This document shows, in pieces, positions 47,155 through 58,671 of a stretch of 64,000 nt of DNA (positions are counted from its first letter, which is position 1; every line of letters begins with the position of its first letter). Position numbers and translations under genes: made by a program. This DNA comes from Notamacropus eugenii (lineage: Eukaryota > Chordata > Mammalia > Diprotodontia > Macropodidae), in NCBI RefSeq assembly GCF_028372415.1, contig NC_092878.1, positions 141,070,804 to 141,134,803 on the forward strand. Reading direction: 5' to 3'. A model generated the notes under the pieces. It was not told the origin of the DNA, did no database searches, and saw only the letters and a program-made list of their open reading frames with translations.

Positions 47155-47345
47155 CAGTCTGTTTTCTACATTGGTCAGGTCATACCTGAAGTGTATTATT
47201 TTCAGTTCTGGGCACTGTATTTTATGGATACACTGATAATTCAGTGGTTTTGAGGAAATCATTTTCCATACTAGTACTGTGGTTTTCCTCTTCTATATCA
47301 CAAGCATGTTGTACTAAGTGATCTTTTAGCTCTAAATTGTTACTT
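47155..47345 (+). mobile_element. L3/CR1 C-terminal fragment
   Basis: CATTGGTCAGGTCATACCTGAAGTG and TCAGTTCTGGGCACTGTATTTTATGG (the R-P-x-LEY..FWAP region of CR1), then GTGATCTTTTAGCTCTAAATTG of the 3' UTR. Another piece of the same element at about 47480-47600 reads GAAATGTTTAGCATAACAAAGAGG. Confidence 0.6.
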
Positions 47346-47644
47346 CTATTAACCTCTGTCCTGATTGCCAACAATATATTTCATATTTATTTTCTTTACT
47401 TCTGTTTGATAAGAAATCAAATAAATCAAATCCAAACATAAACAGCATATGTTTACCCAGAACACAGTGACCTTAGGTATCTTAGAAACATTTCAAGGAA
47501 CTAGAAATGTTTAGCATAACAAAGAGGACTGAAAGTCATGAGATCTATCTAAAGGTTGTAGAGAATAAGACTCATGTCATGCGTGCAAGGTGGTAAGGTA
47601 GAAATTTCTGAGAAAAGAATTTTCATTCAAGTCTTTTAAAATCA

Positions 47645-47705
47645 ACTCAAGGACCTTTTATTGCTGTTGAGTTGTTTCAGTGCTGTCTGACTCTTTGTGA
47701 CCCAA
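47645..47705 (-). mobile_element. SINE tail fragment
   Basis: ATTGCTGTTGAGTTGTTTCAGTGCTGTCTGACTCTTTGTGACC is the RTE-like tail of the SINE family; the rest is absent. Confidence 0.65.
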
Positions 47706-48110
47706 GGACCAACACAGCTGAGAAAGAGCCAAATCCTTGAAGGAAATGCTTTAGATTCTTCATGCCAAGTTTCAGTTGTTTAAATATCTGGAGGCTGCTC
47801 ATGTGTGTCAGCAGCTCTTCAATGTGATTATTGAAAAAGACCATGATTTCCAGATCGTTCAATTCTGCTGGTTAGTGGCATAATTGTTAGCTTGTTGTGA
47901 ATGATAAATAGTTGTGTACTGTGGAATAAAGTAAACCAGCCATCGACATCTAGCCTGCTGGAGATGCTCTGTTCACCTGGGTCTGGTTCTTCTCCCAGTT
48001 CTCCTCCCCCAGCTTCTTCAAGGACTTGGGCATGGTTGTAGAGGAGAGCATACCGGCCTTATTTTGAGGTGGGAAGGATCATTTAGAGGGCTCATCCAGA
48101 TGCCAGCAAG
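47706..48110 (-). other. unassigned, possible processed-pseudogene scrap
   Basis: GC-richer than its neighbours, not matching any repeat I know. On the minus strand two broken frames look coding-like: one near 48000 (STMPKSLKKLGEENWEKNQ) and one at 47677-47862 (DLEIMVFFNNHIEELLTHMS). I cannot name a parent gene, and no poly(A) tail or duplication is evident. Confidence 0.3.
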
Positions 48111-48114
48111 TTCT

Positions 48115-48300
48115 AACTTTTATGAGAATTATTCAATTATATTTTTTTCTGAGTACTACATGATACACTTTAATTTCTTAAATAAAAGGTAGTTGTATTT
48201 ATTTTCTTTTGAGAATTTATAGAAAACTTTCCAGTATCCTCTTAGGTAGGTAAGTATACCGCTATTATTTTCAATGCTTTTAGGTATTAACTTGTCTGGA
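48115..48300 (-). mobile_element. possible MIR-type SINE fragment
   Basis: AACTTTCCAGTATCCTCTTAGGTAGGTAAGTATACCGCTATTATTTTC resembles the minus-strand MIR 3' half. Confidence 0.45.
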
Positions 48301-48349
48301 AGAAAAAGTTATATTTCTCCTAAAGGATCCTTCTAGAATATAATTCTAC

Positions 48350-48560
48350 AGTGTGCTCCTCTTCTCTTTCTCTCCCTTTCTTTTTCCCTCTGCCCTCCCC
48401 TGTCCTTTCTCTCAATATCTTTTCTCTATTACTTGCTCTTTTTTCCTCCTTCATTCATTCCTTCATTCCTCTCTTCTCAACCTTATTTTTCCTCTGATTT
48501 CTAATCCCTTTTACCTTCATCTTTTTTTTTCTTTTTGTCCCTCATCTCCTTTCCTTTATG
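48350..48560. repeat. CT-rich low-complexity tract
   Basis: About 200 pyrimidine-rich bases (TTCTCTTTCTCTCCCTTTC type), irregular; it produces a spurious 85-residue frame. Confidence 0.85.
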
Positions 48561-49734
48561 GTTCTTGCTCTCATCACCCTAACTTTGGCTTCTCAGTAGT
48601 TTTTATTTGATTTGTTCATCCTTTTAATTGACTTTATTTGAGAAACTATCACTACTGCCCACGTCAAAGAATTTAAGTAAAAGAAAAGATATCTACACTC
48701 TAATGGAACAAGTTGATGAACAAAAGCATTAGCATGAGAGAGACCGAAGGAAATCAATCTTAACACTTATAGTGGTGGTCCTAAAATACAAATAATTTAG
48801 ACGTCTAATTTGGCCATGAAAATTAAAAGTTCACCTTATTTAACTAACTTACTTTTCTCATGTAGGAATATTCTCTTTCACTGCCAGAGAATGATGTCAA
48901 CGCAATATCTACATAAACTATATGACTCTATGCAACCTGAATTTCATCTTTCTTATGTTTTTATCGATATCAATTAATGTGAAAATAAAGCCTCAGATTA
49001 CTGTGCTCAAGTAGATTTCCTTCCTTCATTCTCTCTTAATGCATTAACATTATAGATAAAGGAAATCAGAAGGGAAAACAGTGAGATGAGAAAGAGTTAC
49101 ATATAGAAAGAACTTGCAAGAGGTAGGACTTATAGCTTACCCATGTTTTTCTTCCTTTTTAAAGAGGAATTGTCTAGAATTTAGTCACCGAAAGACAGTA
49201 GTGTACATCCACAGTGCTTTTCCTGGTCTTCAGTTGTAGATACAAAATATGTGTCGTTTATAAAACTGTCCCACTGCCAAAACATATATATTTTGGGACA
49301 GTATCTTATTCAATATACTTTTATCATAAATGCTTGCATAGGAATATGGAACCTCCTTTATGCCTTCTCTCTAGAGACCTAACATATGATATATGCAGAT
49401 GCAGTATTGGGGGAAAGGGTCATGGTGAGGTAGGGCAAAATATGCCAAATTCTTATGTTTCTAGAGACATGTACTAAAAATCAATGATTCAGAACTAATG
49501 ATGAATCACCCCTCTCCAATACAATTCATGACTCAAACTCCCAGCTTTTTGTTTTATATATGTTACAAATCAGTGATAAGGAAATTTAACTGGTGTAAAT
49601 CAGTCCCTTCAAGGAGACTGAAAGAATTCAACTCAGCCAGGAAATATTTAATATCCTTGAAAGCCAAGAGACATGGTGATCAAAGATGCCAGTAGCTTAG
49701 AATATAAATTATAATTTTTCTTTTCTTGAGGATA
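48561..49734. other. no gene or clear repeat
   Basis: About 1.2 kb without recognised content; the longest frame (87 residues at 49214) has no domain. Confidence 0.4.
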
Positions 49735-50306
49735 TTCCCTTTATTTTCTTTTTTAAATTAAATTATTTTATTTGTTTTCAGTGTTCTACAATCACTTCCA
49801 CGTATCTTAGATTTTCCCCCTCACTTCCCCTCCCTCCCCATTCCCTTCCTGAGATGGCATGAAATTTTATATAGATTCTACACATACATTCCTATTAAAT
49901 ACATTTTCACCCTAGTCATGTTGCATAGAAGAATTAAAATGAATGGGAGAAATCATAAAACAAAACAAAACATTATACAAAAGAAAATGGTCTGCTTCAT
50001 TCTGCGATCAAATTCCATAGTTCCTTCTTGGGATGTGGAAGGCATTTTGCTTCAAGAGTCTATTGGGAATTTTTTAAGTCCTTGCATTGCAATGAAGTGC
50101 TAAGTGTACCAGAAAAATTCCTTGCACACTGTGGTTTTTTCTGTCTACAAAGTTTTCCTGGTTCTGCTCCTTTGACTCAGCATCAGTTCATATAAGTCTT
50201 TCCAGGCCCCTCTGAAGTGTTCCTGTTCATCATTTCTTATAGCACAGTAGTATTCCATTACATTCACATACCACAATTTATTTGGCCATTCCACAATTGT
50301 GGAATA
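49735..50306 (-). mobile_element. young-type L1 3' end
   Basis: TTTATTTGTTTTCAGTGTTCTACAATCACTTCC, CTACACATACATTCCTATTAAATAC, CAAATTCCATAGTTCCTTC and ATTCCATTACATTCACATACCAC. It is the complement of the L1 copy at 55995-56747, so the two are the same subfamily. 5'-truncated near 50306. Confidence 0.85.
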
Positions 50307-50769
50307 TTAATTATTTTGAAAAATATCAAAGATGGGAGGACATCTGAGCAGTATCTGCTCACAATCTAGCAAGAAGCAGTAGAGATGACAAGTCTACAAA
50401 AGACTTGGCAAGTGATTCACTTCATCCAAATCATCCTAAGAGTTTTTCGGGATGAAATTAGGACGACAAACATGAAAAACAAAGGAATAAATCTTTCTAT
50501 AACAAACTCTTTTCTCTATTTTACAGTGTTCATAGTCTAGCATCACATTCCTTATATGAAAAGTATGAGAAGTAGAAATGTTACATAGATGCTGAGAATA
50601 ACTTTTCTGTACAAACCAAATATACTAAGAAGAACATTAGGGAAAGACACAATTTACAGGTGTTGAAGGATCATTTTTCAACATATCTGTAAAAGAATAG
50701 GATGCTAAATTCTCAGAAAAAATCAAATAACCTACTATTACTAAATGACCAAATTAACAAGTGGCCAAG
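50307..50769. other. no gene or clear repeat
   Basis: Unassigned; a few words resemble L3 sequence but not enough to call. Confidence 0.35.
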
Positions 50770-50995
50770 AGATATGATTCAATTAAATTCAATGAGCATT
50801 TATTGAATACCCACTATGTGCCAGGTCTGTACTAAATATCTGTGTGGTGAACATCAAGTAGGGTAGACTGACTAAAATATAGACTTTTTGAAGGGTAGTA
50901 ATATGAAATCAACCAAATAGTGAAATGCCAAATAGAGGAGTTATTATTTTATCCTAGAGGCAATAGGGAATGACTGAAGCTACTTGATCAGGGGA
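50770..50995 (-). mobile_element. L2-type ancient repeat fragment
   Basis: CAATGAGCATTTATTGAATACCCACTATGTGCCAGG at the left, then ATCCTAGAGGCAATAGGGAATGACTG.. as in the copies at 21700 and 36985. Confidence 0.65.
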
Positions 50996-51280
50996 ATAAC
51001 ACCACAGGATTACAGAATTTTAGAATCAGAAGTGACCTTAGTGGCAATCTATTTCAACCAATACTTGGAAATGAATTCCCATATCACATGTTCATCAAGA
51101 TATCATCTAGCCTATGTTTGAATATATACAAGTAGGAGGAACCCACCACTTTATGAGTTAGGGATACCTCTGTTATGAAGTTTTTCCTGACATTAAATTT
51201 AAGTTGGATTCCTTCCATATCTTACCCATTGATCAAGTATAGATCTCTAAAACACCCCACTGGAGACAGTCAACCTATTT
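50996..51280 (-). mobile_element. L3/CR1 3' UTR
   Basis: GGATTACAGAATTTTAGAATCAGAAGTGACC, ATCATCTAGCCTATGTTTGAA, CCACCACTTTATGAGTTAGGG and GAAGTTTTTCCTGACATTAAATTTAAG are the complement of the widespread CR1/L3 3' UTR. Confidence 0.7.
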
Positions 51281-51479
51281 GATACCAAAATATTAATGAC
51301 TCCTCTTTGAATCAGTTAACTGTTTTGATCAGTTAACTAATAACTCCAATTATACTATCATTTAGACCTCTCCAAATTTTTTGCAAGAATAACATGTATT
51401 AAATGCATGAAATGCATCGCTAACATAATATATATATACCCCCAAAAGGAAATAATTTGTCTGACATCACCTTTCCTTG

Positions 51480-51970
51480 ATAAAGTCATTCCAGTCCCTT
51501 CTATAGATGTTAACTAAACATTTCTTAAGTACTTATACATGCTTAATTTTTCCAAGAATCAAAGTCAAGCTCCTTAGTGTGCTTTCTGAATCTATTCTCT
51601 TCCCTTTAAAACAAAACATGTTGATATCTAATCCTATGATACGTCTTCATTTTCTACATTCTTTCAGTGACTTAGCAATCACACCTGCTACTTTCAACAT
51701 CTTAAGACGTAGTTCATCTGTACCAGTTAACTTGAATTTACTTAGGGTAGTTAAGTCCTCTCTTACTATCTCCTTACTTATCTTGATTGCCAACTCCCTG
51801 GTATTCATTTTTATTGTGTCCAAAAGTCATTCCTGTGGGCAGAAAAAACAAGTGAAATCAGAATTGAGCAGCCCTTGGCTTCTCTCTGTTGTCTTTCTCA
51901 TCTACTCCACATGGTATTTCTACTGCTTCTTTGAGCGTCTCTTTCTCCCTGATGTTATTTCTTAGGGGGC
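51480..51970 (-). pseudogene. L3/CR1 ORF2 RT remnant
   Basis: Complement encodes the segment read in the L3 at 19125 (KISKEIVREDLTTLSKFKLT, then a TDELRLKMLKVAGVIAKSLK stretch), i.e. the CR1-clade RT start. With 50996-51280 it forms one minus-strand element missing its middle. Broken frames; the 152-residue plus-strand frame at 51507 is its shadow. Confidence 0.7.
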
Positions 51971-52059
51971 CTCACCAGCATCAGCTCATTCTGAACCGTA
52001 GAGCATTTGCCCCAATATTTACTGAAGTAATCTTAAATCTAAATTATGATGTGTATTGC

Positions 52060-52180
52060 ACATTGTTATAGCTCAGGGATTTTGTGAGGATCAAATAAAA
52101 CTGTATGAACATAAGGTGAATTTTATAACTTAAAGTGCTATAAAATATGAATTATTATTACTGTTGTTAGTAGTGGCATC
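52060..52180 (+). mobile_element. MIR-type SINE 3' part
   Basis: GGATTTTGTGAGGATCAAATAAAACTG, AACTTAAAGTGCTATAAAATATGAATTATTATTAC: the MIR 3' end. Confidence 0.7.
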
Positions 52181-53724
52181 ACAGTACTATTTTATACTAT
52201 GGTGTTAATATTCTGGTCCCTGGTGAACCCCCCCGCCCCCCACTGAATCCTTTTCCCCAGTTTCCTCTGTTCCTTACTTCACTGGCCGAATATTGATTGC
52301 TGTGGTATAGTAGCTGCCACTTCAAGCAGAGCAAACCTGCTTAAATATAATTTCACCTTCACTGCACAGATTGTCAGGGAAAAGGAAGGAGCTTAGTTCT
52401 GTCTTGTTGTCATTGAATGGTGTAGTTAAGGTGGGTGTGGGGAAGGGTATACTGATAGAGATCACAACAGCAGCAAGGGTGTTGCTAAGTGGACCAGGCT
52501 GTTGTATCTTGCCAGAGTATGGAAGCTGGAGATAAATAGCCTTCAGCTTATATTTATCACGTTATTCTTGTTATTTTAACTTGTAGAAACAGCTGCACTT
52601 ACCTTACATCTTGACTGTAGTACTTATTTTAGAGAGTTTTTAGAGGTAGTGAGGATCGGAGAAAATGCGTAAGTCATCCATGTGTTAGTCAAGTGACACT
52701 ATTATATTTTAATCAGAAGTGTCTGTTTCTAAAATTGGTACATCTTCAGGTTTCAGGAATCTATAAAATTGGGTCATTTTTACCATATTGCTTTCCAAAT
52801 TGACTGTATGGTCATATTTTGATAGTTAAGCTATGGGGTTAGAGCTAATATAGGAATAAAAAATCATACTCTGTGACCAATAAGATGGAAGACTAGCCAT
52901 TTTCCGCAGTCCCCATCATCTCCACAGTCCAAGAAATTAAGAAGCTTGACATTGTTAGCAGTCTTATAAGTTTGTAGGAAAGAACTCTTCTCCTTCACAT
53001 TTCTCCCACCAGCCTCTATAAAACATCAAGGCATAACTTGACCCCCTATTTGTGCAATTTTTCTGCTGTTATTGCAGCAACCTCTGCCTGTGTGTTCTGC
53101 CTTCACACCACAATTCTGCTGCAACAAACAGCAGACCTTAACTCCACCCAGCTGAGGAGAGAAACGTATAGGTGGCCACAGTCTTCTAAAGGTAAGGAGT
53201 GCACTCAGCTAGAGAATTAAAAACAGATGAAACTGATACAAGGCACTGGTATGAGGGATGCACCAGGCCTGACAGTAAGAGGATTGCCATCTAAGTGAGG
53301 CTAATCTTGTCACTTCAGAAGTTGAGTAAGGCTGATGAATTTCCTTTTATTACTGAGATAGCTTTAATGCCTAACTCAAAGGCTCAGAAAGTTATGTTAC
53401 TGTATAAATGCCTCCTTGAACACTCCATTTCTGTGAGATAATTTTTCCATGCTTCCTCTCCCTTTCCCCTTCTGCTAGTTCATTCTTCTTGCCCTCCCTT
53501 TCCATACATATCAGAATCACACCAAACCCTCTGTTTAATTAGACTCCCTGTATGAGTTCTGGTGATGATAAACTTCTGAGGGTCTACATGTATCATATCC
53601 TCATATAAGAATGTAAACAACTTAACCTCATATCATCCTTTATGATTTCTCACCCATATTCACCTTTTGAATGCTTCCCTTGACTACTGTGTTTGTATGT
53701 TAAATTTTCTACCTAGTTTTGGTT
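52181..53724. other. no gene seen; possible L1 5' start at 52890
   Basis: 52195-52880 is non-repetitive with a C-rich patch (CCCCCCCGCCCCCC, 52229-52243). At about 52884 CAATAAGATGGAAGACTAG resembles the AAGATGGC L1 5' start, so 52884-53724 could be a diverged L1 5' UTR leading into the L1 that follows. No coding frame. Confidence 0.35.
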
Positions 53725-55303
53725 GGGGGTGGGGTGGAGCAGTTGAACCTCAGAAATTAAGAAATTCATCTTATTGAAGAGAGAAATAAGGGAAAAGGAA
53801 TAAAGGAAATGGGGTGGAGAATAAAAGGGAAAGTAAAGAGGACAAAAGTCAGAAGAAAGCAAATTTCTCAAAAGTGGAACAGGGAGAAAAAGAGAAAGAG
53901 ACTAAAACAGAAGGAAGAAGGTGGAAAATACAATAACAATTATTATACTGAATGTGAAAGGGATGAATTCACCAGTAAAACAGAAGAGGATTAGCACAAG
54001 TCAGAAATCAGAATCCAACAATTTTTTCTGGTAAAAAATAAATAAAAAACACATTATTTATTATGCTTCAGCTGAAGTAAAAAGAAGACTAGGGTAGTAA
54101 TCACAATATTAGAACAAGCAAAGACAAAAATAGATCTTATTTAAAAAGATCAATAGAAAAATTGCATTTTGCTAAAAGGTATCAAAGACAATGAATAGAT
54201 ATTAATACTAAATATGTATACAACAAATGGCATAACATCTAAATTCTTAAAAGAAAAAACGAGTTCCAGGTTGAAATTGTAAAACTATAATAGTTGGAGA
54301 ACCCCTTCTTAGACTAACATAAATCTATCCCCAAAATATAAACAAGAAAGAAGTCAAGTACCTCAAAAGAATTTTAGAAAACTTGGATATGACACACCAC
54401 TGGAAAATATTGAATGAGAACAAAAAAAAATACCACGTTCTAAACTATGCATGATGCCTTCACAAAAAATGATCACGTATTAAAGCATAAAACATCAAAA
54501 ATGTAGAAAGGCAGAAATATTAAATGTATCTTTACTTATCGTAATGTAACAAAAAATACACTCAAAAAAGGTTCTTTGAAACAGATTTAAAATTAATTGG
54601 AAACTATATCTTATCAACATAGAGTATATTATAGAAACAATCAATTTCTTTAAAGATATTGACAGTAACGAGATAACAAGACAAAATAGAAAAATTTGTG
54701 GGATGCAGCCAAAGCAGCACTTAAGGGAATATATCTATATATATCTATATATCTATGTGTGCGTGTGCGTGTGCATGTGTGTGTGCATGTATGCATGCAC
54801 ACACACAAATATATATATATATATATATACTCTTTCATTAATAAAAATAAAAATCAGATTGATGAATTGGGCATGCAATTAAATGAAATTAATAAAAAAT
54901 AACAACAATAATAACAAAATAAATAAAATAATTAAAAACAAATAAAAGACAATTTAATGGCAAAATAAAAATCCTGGAACATAAAGGAGAGATTAATAAA
55001 AGTAAAACAAATAAATTAAACCAATAAATAAAATTGAGACCTGATTTAAAAAAAAAGTAGCAGACATGCCATTAACCAGTTTTATTTTAGAAACGAAAGA
55101 AAGCAAATTACCAGTTATTAAAAATGAAAAAAATAAATTCGCAATGAAGAAGAAATAAAGGAAATCATTAACAGCTATTTTGCCCAGCTACATGACAATC
55201 TAAACTAAGTGGATGTAATTTGCAAAAGGACAAACTGTCCAGATTTACAGAATAGGAAATAGTATACTAATAAATAACCTTACCTTAGAAAAAGAAATGG
55301 AAA
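53725..55303 (+). mobile_element. L1 spacer and ORF2 endonuclease half
   Basis: Spacer (AATGTGAAAGGGATGAATTCACC near 53950), then ORF2 endonuclease remains (CACGTATTAAAGCATAAAACATC near 54474; GGATGCAGCCAAAGCAGCACTTAAG at 54701), up to TTACCTTAGAAAAAGAAATGG, where the TIPRL pseudogene begins. L1 sequence does not resume on the far side. Confidence 0.75.
54721..54831. repeat. alternating AT/GT/CA/AT block with perfect hairpin
   Basis: Alternating purine-pyrimidine sequence. TGTGTGTGTGCATG (54776-54789) and CATGCACACACACA (54794-54807) are perfect 14-base inverted arms around TATG, flanked by ATATCTAT-rich DNA and (AT)n. Can form Z-DNA or a cruciform. Confidence 0.9.
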
Positions 55304-57010
55304 GAGGCAGGGGCAGAAGGTCTACGTGGCTCAGGTGCGGGCTAGGCGGGACCTGGGAATCGTGGCTGGGTATGGTATCCGCTTGGGGGAGGAGGGAGAG
55401 AAGGCTGAGGAAGGGGCGGGGGAGGAGAGAAGCTGCCACCCAGAATCGCACTGGTTCCTCGCAATCCTCACGGTCATGATGATCAACTGCTTCCAGAGCT
55501 GCAGCCAGAAGTTCTTCCAGCCCCGGGAGCTAACAGTGGCCAAGAAGCACTCCATGAAGTCAGCGGATGTGGAGAAATGAGTCGATGTCCCTGAAATGAT
55601 GTTGGCAGACGACATTTTAAGAATCCAACATGCTTCTGGCTTTGAATTGAGTTGGATGCGAATGATGTTTTAAAACTGTGTAAAAAAAAGTGGCATATTG
55701 CTGAAGAATAGCCAGAGAGAAAACACTCCAAAGAGATGATTAGACCATATGATAGGACCTATACGACAGATCACAAAGGGACATTACATGGTGAAGTGTG
55801 AAGGCTGTGTCTACAACAAATCATATAGGCACCAAAAAACTGAAAACCAGAGAATACATGAATTTTTTGAAGAAGCTCTATTGTTTGGAAATGAATTTCA
55901 TGATCTTGGAGTTTCAAGCTTAAATGTGAAAATTAGAGCGATGCCTTCTCTTTTCCACCTGCTACTAAGGTTTTTCTTAAGAATTGATGGTGTGTTGTTG
56001 GTGCAGCTGTGAGCTGATGCAACCATTCTGGAGAGCAATTTGGAACTATGCCCAAAGGGCTACAAAAATGTGCATACCCTTTCACTCAGCAATATCACTT
56101 TGGGGACTCTACTCCAAAGAGATCATAGAAATGGGAAAGGGTCCCACATGTACAAAAATATTATAGCGGCTCTCTTTGTGGTGGCCAAAAACTGGAAATC
56201 AAGGGGATGCCCATCAGTTGGCGAATGGCTGAACAAGCTGTGGTATATGAATGGGAATGCTATTGTACTGTGAGAAACAATAAACAGGAAGACTTCAGAG
56301 AGGCCTGGAAGGACTTATATGAACAGATGCTGAGTGAAAGAAGCAGAACCAGAAGAACTTTGTACGCAGCAACAACCATGGTATGCAAGGAATTTTTCTG
56401 TTAGACTTAGTATTTCATTGCAATGTAAGGACTTAAAAAAATTTCCAATGGACTCTTGAGGCACAACGCCTTCCACATTCAGAGAAAGAGCTATAGAATT
56501 GGATCACAGAAAGAAGCATATCATTTTCTTTTGTATTATGTTGTTTTGTTTTATGGTTTCTCCTATTCATTTTAATTCTTCTATGCAACATGTATTTAAT
56601 AGGGATGTATGTGTAGAACCTATATAACATTGTATGCCAAATCAGGGAGGGAGGGGGGAATGAGGGAAAAGGAGGGGAAAAAAAACCTAAGATATATGGA
56701 AGTCATTGTTGAACACTGAAAACAAAAAAATTTTAATTTAAAAAAAAAAGAATTGATGGTGTGCTTATCAGAATGGATGACACAAGACTCTACCATGAGG
56801 TCGACAAGACATGTTAAGAGAATACACTTCAAGAGAGAGCAAAATAGCAAATTTAATGCATGTTCCATCAGCCCTCTTTACATAGTCTAATGTAATATCA
56901 CAATACTTACATGGAGGAAGTATGTGAGAAGTTGGAGTTTCCAGAAGGAAGGGATTATGGCTACACAGAAAAATAGATGTATGAAATCTACATAAAATGT
57001 CATACAACAT
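55304..57010 (+). pseudogene. TIPRL: TIPRL processed pseudogene, split by an L1
   Basis: An intronless, frame-broken copy of TIPRL (TOR signalling pathway regulator-like; parent protein binds type 2A phosphatase catalytic subunits). A GC-rich 5' UTR (55304-55475) precedes ATG at 55476: MMINCFQS..KSADVEK then a stop; PEMMLADDILRIQHASGFE from 55588; a diverged middle; [20 protein letters not shown] from 55863; [12 protein letters not shown] up to 55994. After the L1 it continues in register with VLIRMDDTRLYHEVDKTC (56759) and VCEKLEFPEG (56918). Stops and frameshifts abolish function. The joined exons and retained 5' UTR show an mRNA origin, inserted into an L1. The 3' UTR and tail cannot be placed exactly; the end given is provisional. 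Confidence 0.88.
55995..56747 (+). mobile_element. 5'-truncated L1 insertion with 16-bp TSD
   Basis: 753 bp of L1: ORF2 C-terminus (ATTCTGGAGAGCAATTTGG.., AGTTGGCGAATGGCTGAACAAGC), 3' UTR, and an A-rich end. It is flanked by perfect duplications AAGAATTGATGGTGTG at 55979-55994 and 56748-56763. The target TT/AAGA fits L1 endonuclease preference. The duplication is intact, so the insertion is recent relative to its host pseudogene. Confidence 0.95.
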
Positions 57011-58114
57011 GAGGTCTATGTGGAATGCTCACAGGAGAGGATTACCTTTTTTAGGAGGTCAGGGGAGAGTTGTCTAATAGACAATGAGCTGTTTTCCTTT
57101 TCTATAGCCTTAAAGGAAAGAAAATGAAAGCTTGATGCAGGCAGATTCTACACAACTTGCTGTCTGTACCACTTGTCTATCCATATGTAAAATTAATGGG
57201 AAATTGAGTTCAGTGGAGGTTTTGTGCTTTTATAGAATGGGACCCCAGCAATAGATATTTATATACCCTGAAGAGCAGTCAGAGGCAACGAGTATGTAAT
57301 TAGCACAAATATTATTTTGCATGAAGAGATTAATTAAATGAACCAAATCTAATAGTTCCTGTGTAACTTTAATAGGAGTCCTAGAAAATGAAAGGTTGTA
57401 CATTTTGATAGCTTTCCAATTTTAGCTTTGCAGAAAAATATTGATAAAATGTACCACTGGAAAAAAGTGACTTGAGGTTAAAATAAAATCTCACATTTAA
57501 TATTCACAGAGTGAGTTATATTTTTCCTTATATTAAATGGGATTATATGGCAAAATGTTTATACTTACAACACAGAACACTCAATTTATTTTCAGAATTT
57601 CAAGTTAGGTCATCCAAGGAAACAGTGATTAATAGCGTATAGCTCTCAGCTACGGTCCCTCACTGGCAGGTATATTGGTACTGGGGTCACAACTAGTTTT
57701 TGACTGTAAATAAATGTGAATAAATATGTTAATGGTATCAATACTGAGAAGTTTTAGGGATATATTGATGTATTGGATATGATATCAAGGAGGAATATGC
57801 TATATATTAAGTCCTGAAGCTAGATTTTAAAAAAATATTGGGGGTTGGGATAGGGGGTAAGAAAATCAGGTGAAGAGAAAATGTTTAAAAATAAAACCTT
57901 GTTTTTAAGTTTATATATTCAGGTTTCTAATATGGCAGGGGAGGGGATTCTAAAAAAGAATAAACTTAGGGTCCATGGAGAAAAGACTGAATTGTTTTCC
58001 AGTGAAATGCAAAAGTAAATTTTAAAAATATACTCTTAAAATTTTATAGACTTTGCTTGCTTATTGTATTCCATGCCAATCATACTATCAAAGGATTACT
58101 TTTTTTCCTACATT
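57011..58114. other. no gene; may include pseudogene 3' UTR
   Basis: Unassigned, AT-rich. The left part could be TIPRL 3' UTR. No clear poly(A) tail or duplication marks the end. Confidence 0.35.
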
Positions 58115-58400
58115 TTTTCCTTTAGAAAATTATTTGTTTTCAGTTTTCTACAATCACTTCCATAAGTCTTAGATTTTCTCCCTATCCCCCCCACCCAAGA
58201 CAGCATGCAATCTTATATGGGTTCTACACATACATTCTTATTAAATACATTTTCACCTTAGTCATGTTACATGGAAGAATTAATCTGAGAAACCACGAGA
58301 AAAATTCAAACAAAACAAAACGCAAGAGAAAATATTCTGCTTCATTCTGCTTTCCAATTCTTTGCAAGGAAAATTCTATCATGGGGCATTAATTCTATCT
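58115..58400 (-). mobile_element. young-type L1 3' UTR fragment
   Basis: AAATTATTTGTTTTCAGTTTTCTACAATCACTTCC, GGGTTCTACACATACATTCTTATTAAATAC and CTTAGTCATGTTACATGGAAG match the 49735-50306 copy. Confidence 0.8.
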
Positions 58401-58671
58401 TGATAACTTTCCACAGGAAATGGTATTTATGCTGTGAGGTACAGCAAGAATAAAAAAGGAGCAAAGGGATAAGATAACAAGGAAATAACATAGCAATTGT
58501 CTACAAAAGAGCACCAAAATTTGATACATTAGAAGACTTCATGAGAAATACAAAAAGGCAAGAGAAGGAATAAGTAAGTATAAGGATGATGAACCAAAGA
58601 ATCAAAAAGTAGAAAGGGAAAGGAATTAAGATGAAAGGTTAAAAAACTTCTTTTAGAAGAAAGACACAGAA
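58401..58671. other. no gene or clear repeat
   Basis: A-rich DNA between two L1s; nothing recognised. Confidence 0.4.

Noticed and set aside
51507..51965. 152-residue plus-strand frame
   Set aside because: Shadow of a minus-strand L3/CR1 reverse transcriptase remnant.
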